Positions 61,155 to 61,178 of a stretch of 61,178 nt of DNA are shown one piece after another. The first letter of the stretch is position 1. Each line of letters begins with the position of its first letter. The notes under the pieces were generated by a model. That model was given only the letters and a program-made list of their open reading frames with translations. It was not told the DNA's origin and made no database searches. The DNA comes from an uncultured Arachnia sp. (GTDB taxonomy: Bacteria; Actinomycetota; Actinomycetes; Propionibacteriales; Propionibacteriaceae): assembly GCA_934636715.1 (NCBI GenBank), contig CAKUBE010000011.1, forward strand, positions 1-61,178, in the 5' to 3' direction. Position numbers and translations under genes: made by a program.

Positions 61155-61178
61155 CCGTCACCCTGACAACACGGCCGG

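Overview
The window is about 61 kb of very GC-rich DNA with short intergenic gaps, many 1-, 4- and 8-base gene overlaps, GTG starts, and many genes that begin 6-7 bases after a TANNNT box (leaderless pattern). Together with PurS/Q/L, GluABCD, a MalEFG-type importer without its own ATPase and actinobacterial-type NarG, this points to a high-GC actinobacterium. A propionibacterial relative is plausible, but no rRNA or marker gene here fixes the genus.

Layout. (1) 1-2.85 kb is a decaying accessory patch: the end of a membrane protein, an ABC ATPase, a histidine kinase, a response regulator missing half its receiver domain, a possible 46-residue secreted peptide and an FtsX-permease remnant. (2) 2.85-16.2 kb is a molybdenum block: modE-like regulator with modABC, mogA, moaC, moeA, moeB, moaE, then a Tat-exported DmsABC-type oxidoreductase with an extra iron-sulfur protein and a divergent TorD-type chaperone. 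An N-acylglucosamine 2-epimerase-family pseudogene sits inside it. (3) 17-20 kb holds nhaA, a TetR regulator and a Fic protein. (4) 20.2-29.8 kb is narGHJI followed by two narK genes. (5) 30-36.6 kb is a ROK-controlled sugar importer with two Gfo/Idh dehydrogenases. (6) 36.6-38.5 kb is moaA-moaD-mobA, completing most of the cofactor pathway. (7) 38.5-42.3 kb has two small regulators, HPr, an M20 peptidase and a dense repeat cluster. (8) 42.4-46.9 kb is purS-purQ-purL, split by a nuclease-like gene lying between two perfect 83-bp direct repeats. (9) 47-49.3 kb has an amidotransferase-like protein, a PabC-like PLP enzyme and a 3-methyladenine glycosylase. (10) 49.4-55.9 kb is a pentose/polyol-type ABC importer with an RpiB-family isomerase and a LacI regulator. 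(11) 55.9-60 kb has purC and gluABCD. The window ends with an orphan TadE/TadG-like protein and a secreted RTX-repeat protein.

How it works together. ModABC imports molybdate; MoaA/C/D/E, MoeB, MogA, MoeA and MobA turn GTP and molybdate into the bis-MGD cofactor, which is used by the two large molybdoenzymes encoded beside them (NarG and the DmsA-like enzyme). This is a nearly self-contained kit for anaerobic respiration with nitrate and an S- or N-oxide type acceptor. The sugar loci each pair a one-component regulator with an importer and candidate catabolic enzymes.

A family of palindromic intergenic repeats runs through the window at gene ends. In three places its edge supplies the stop codon of the neighbouring gene. 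The strongest candidates for something new are the repeat-flanked cassette in the pur operon, the repeat cluster after HPr, and the peptide-kinase-shortened regulator locus.
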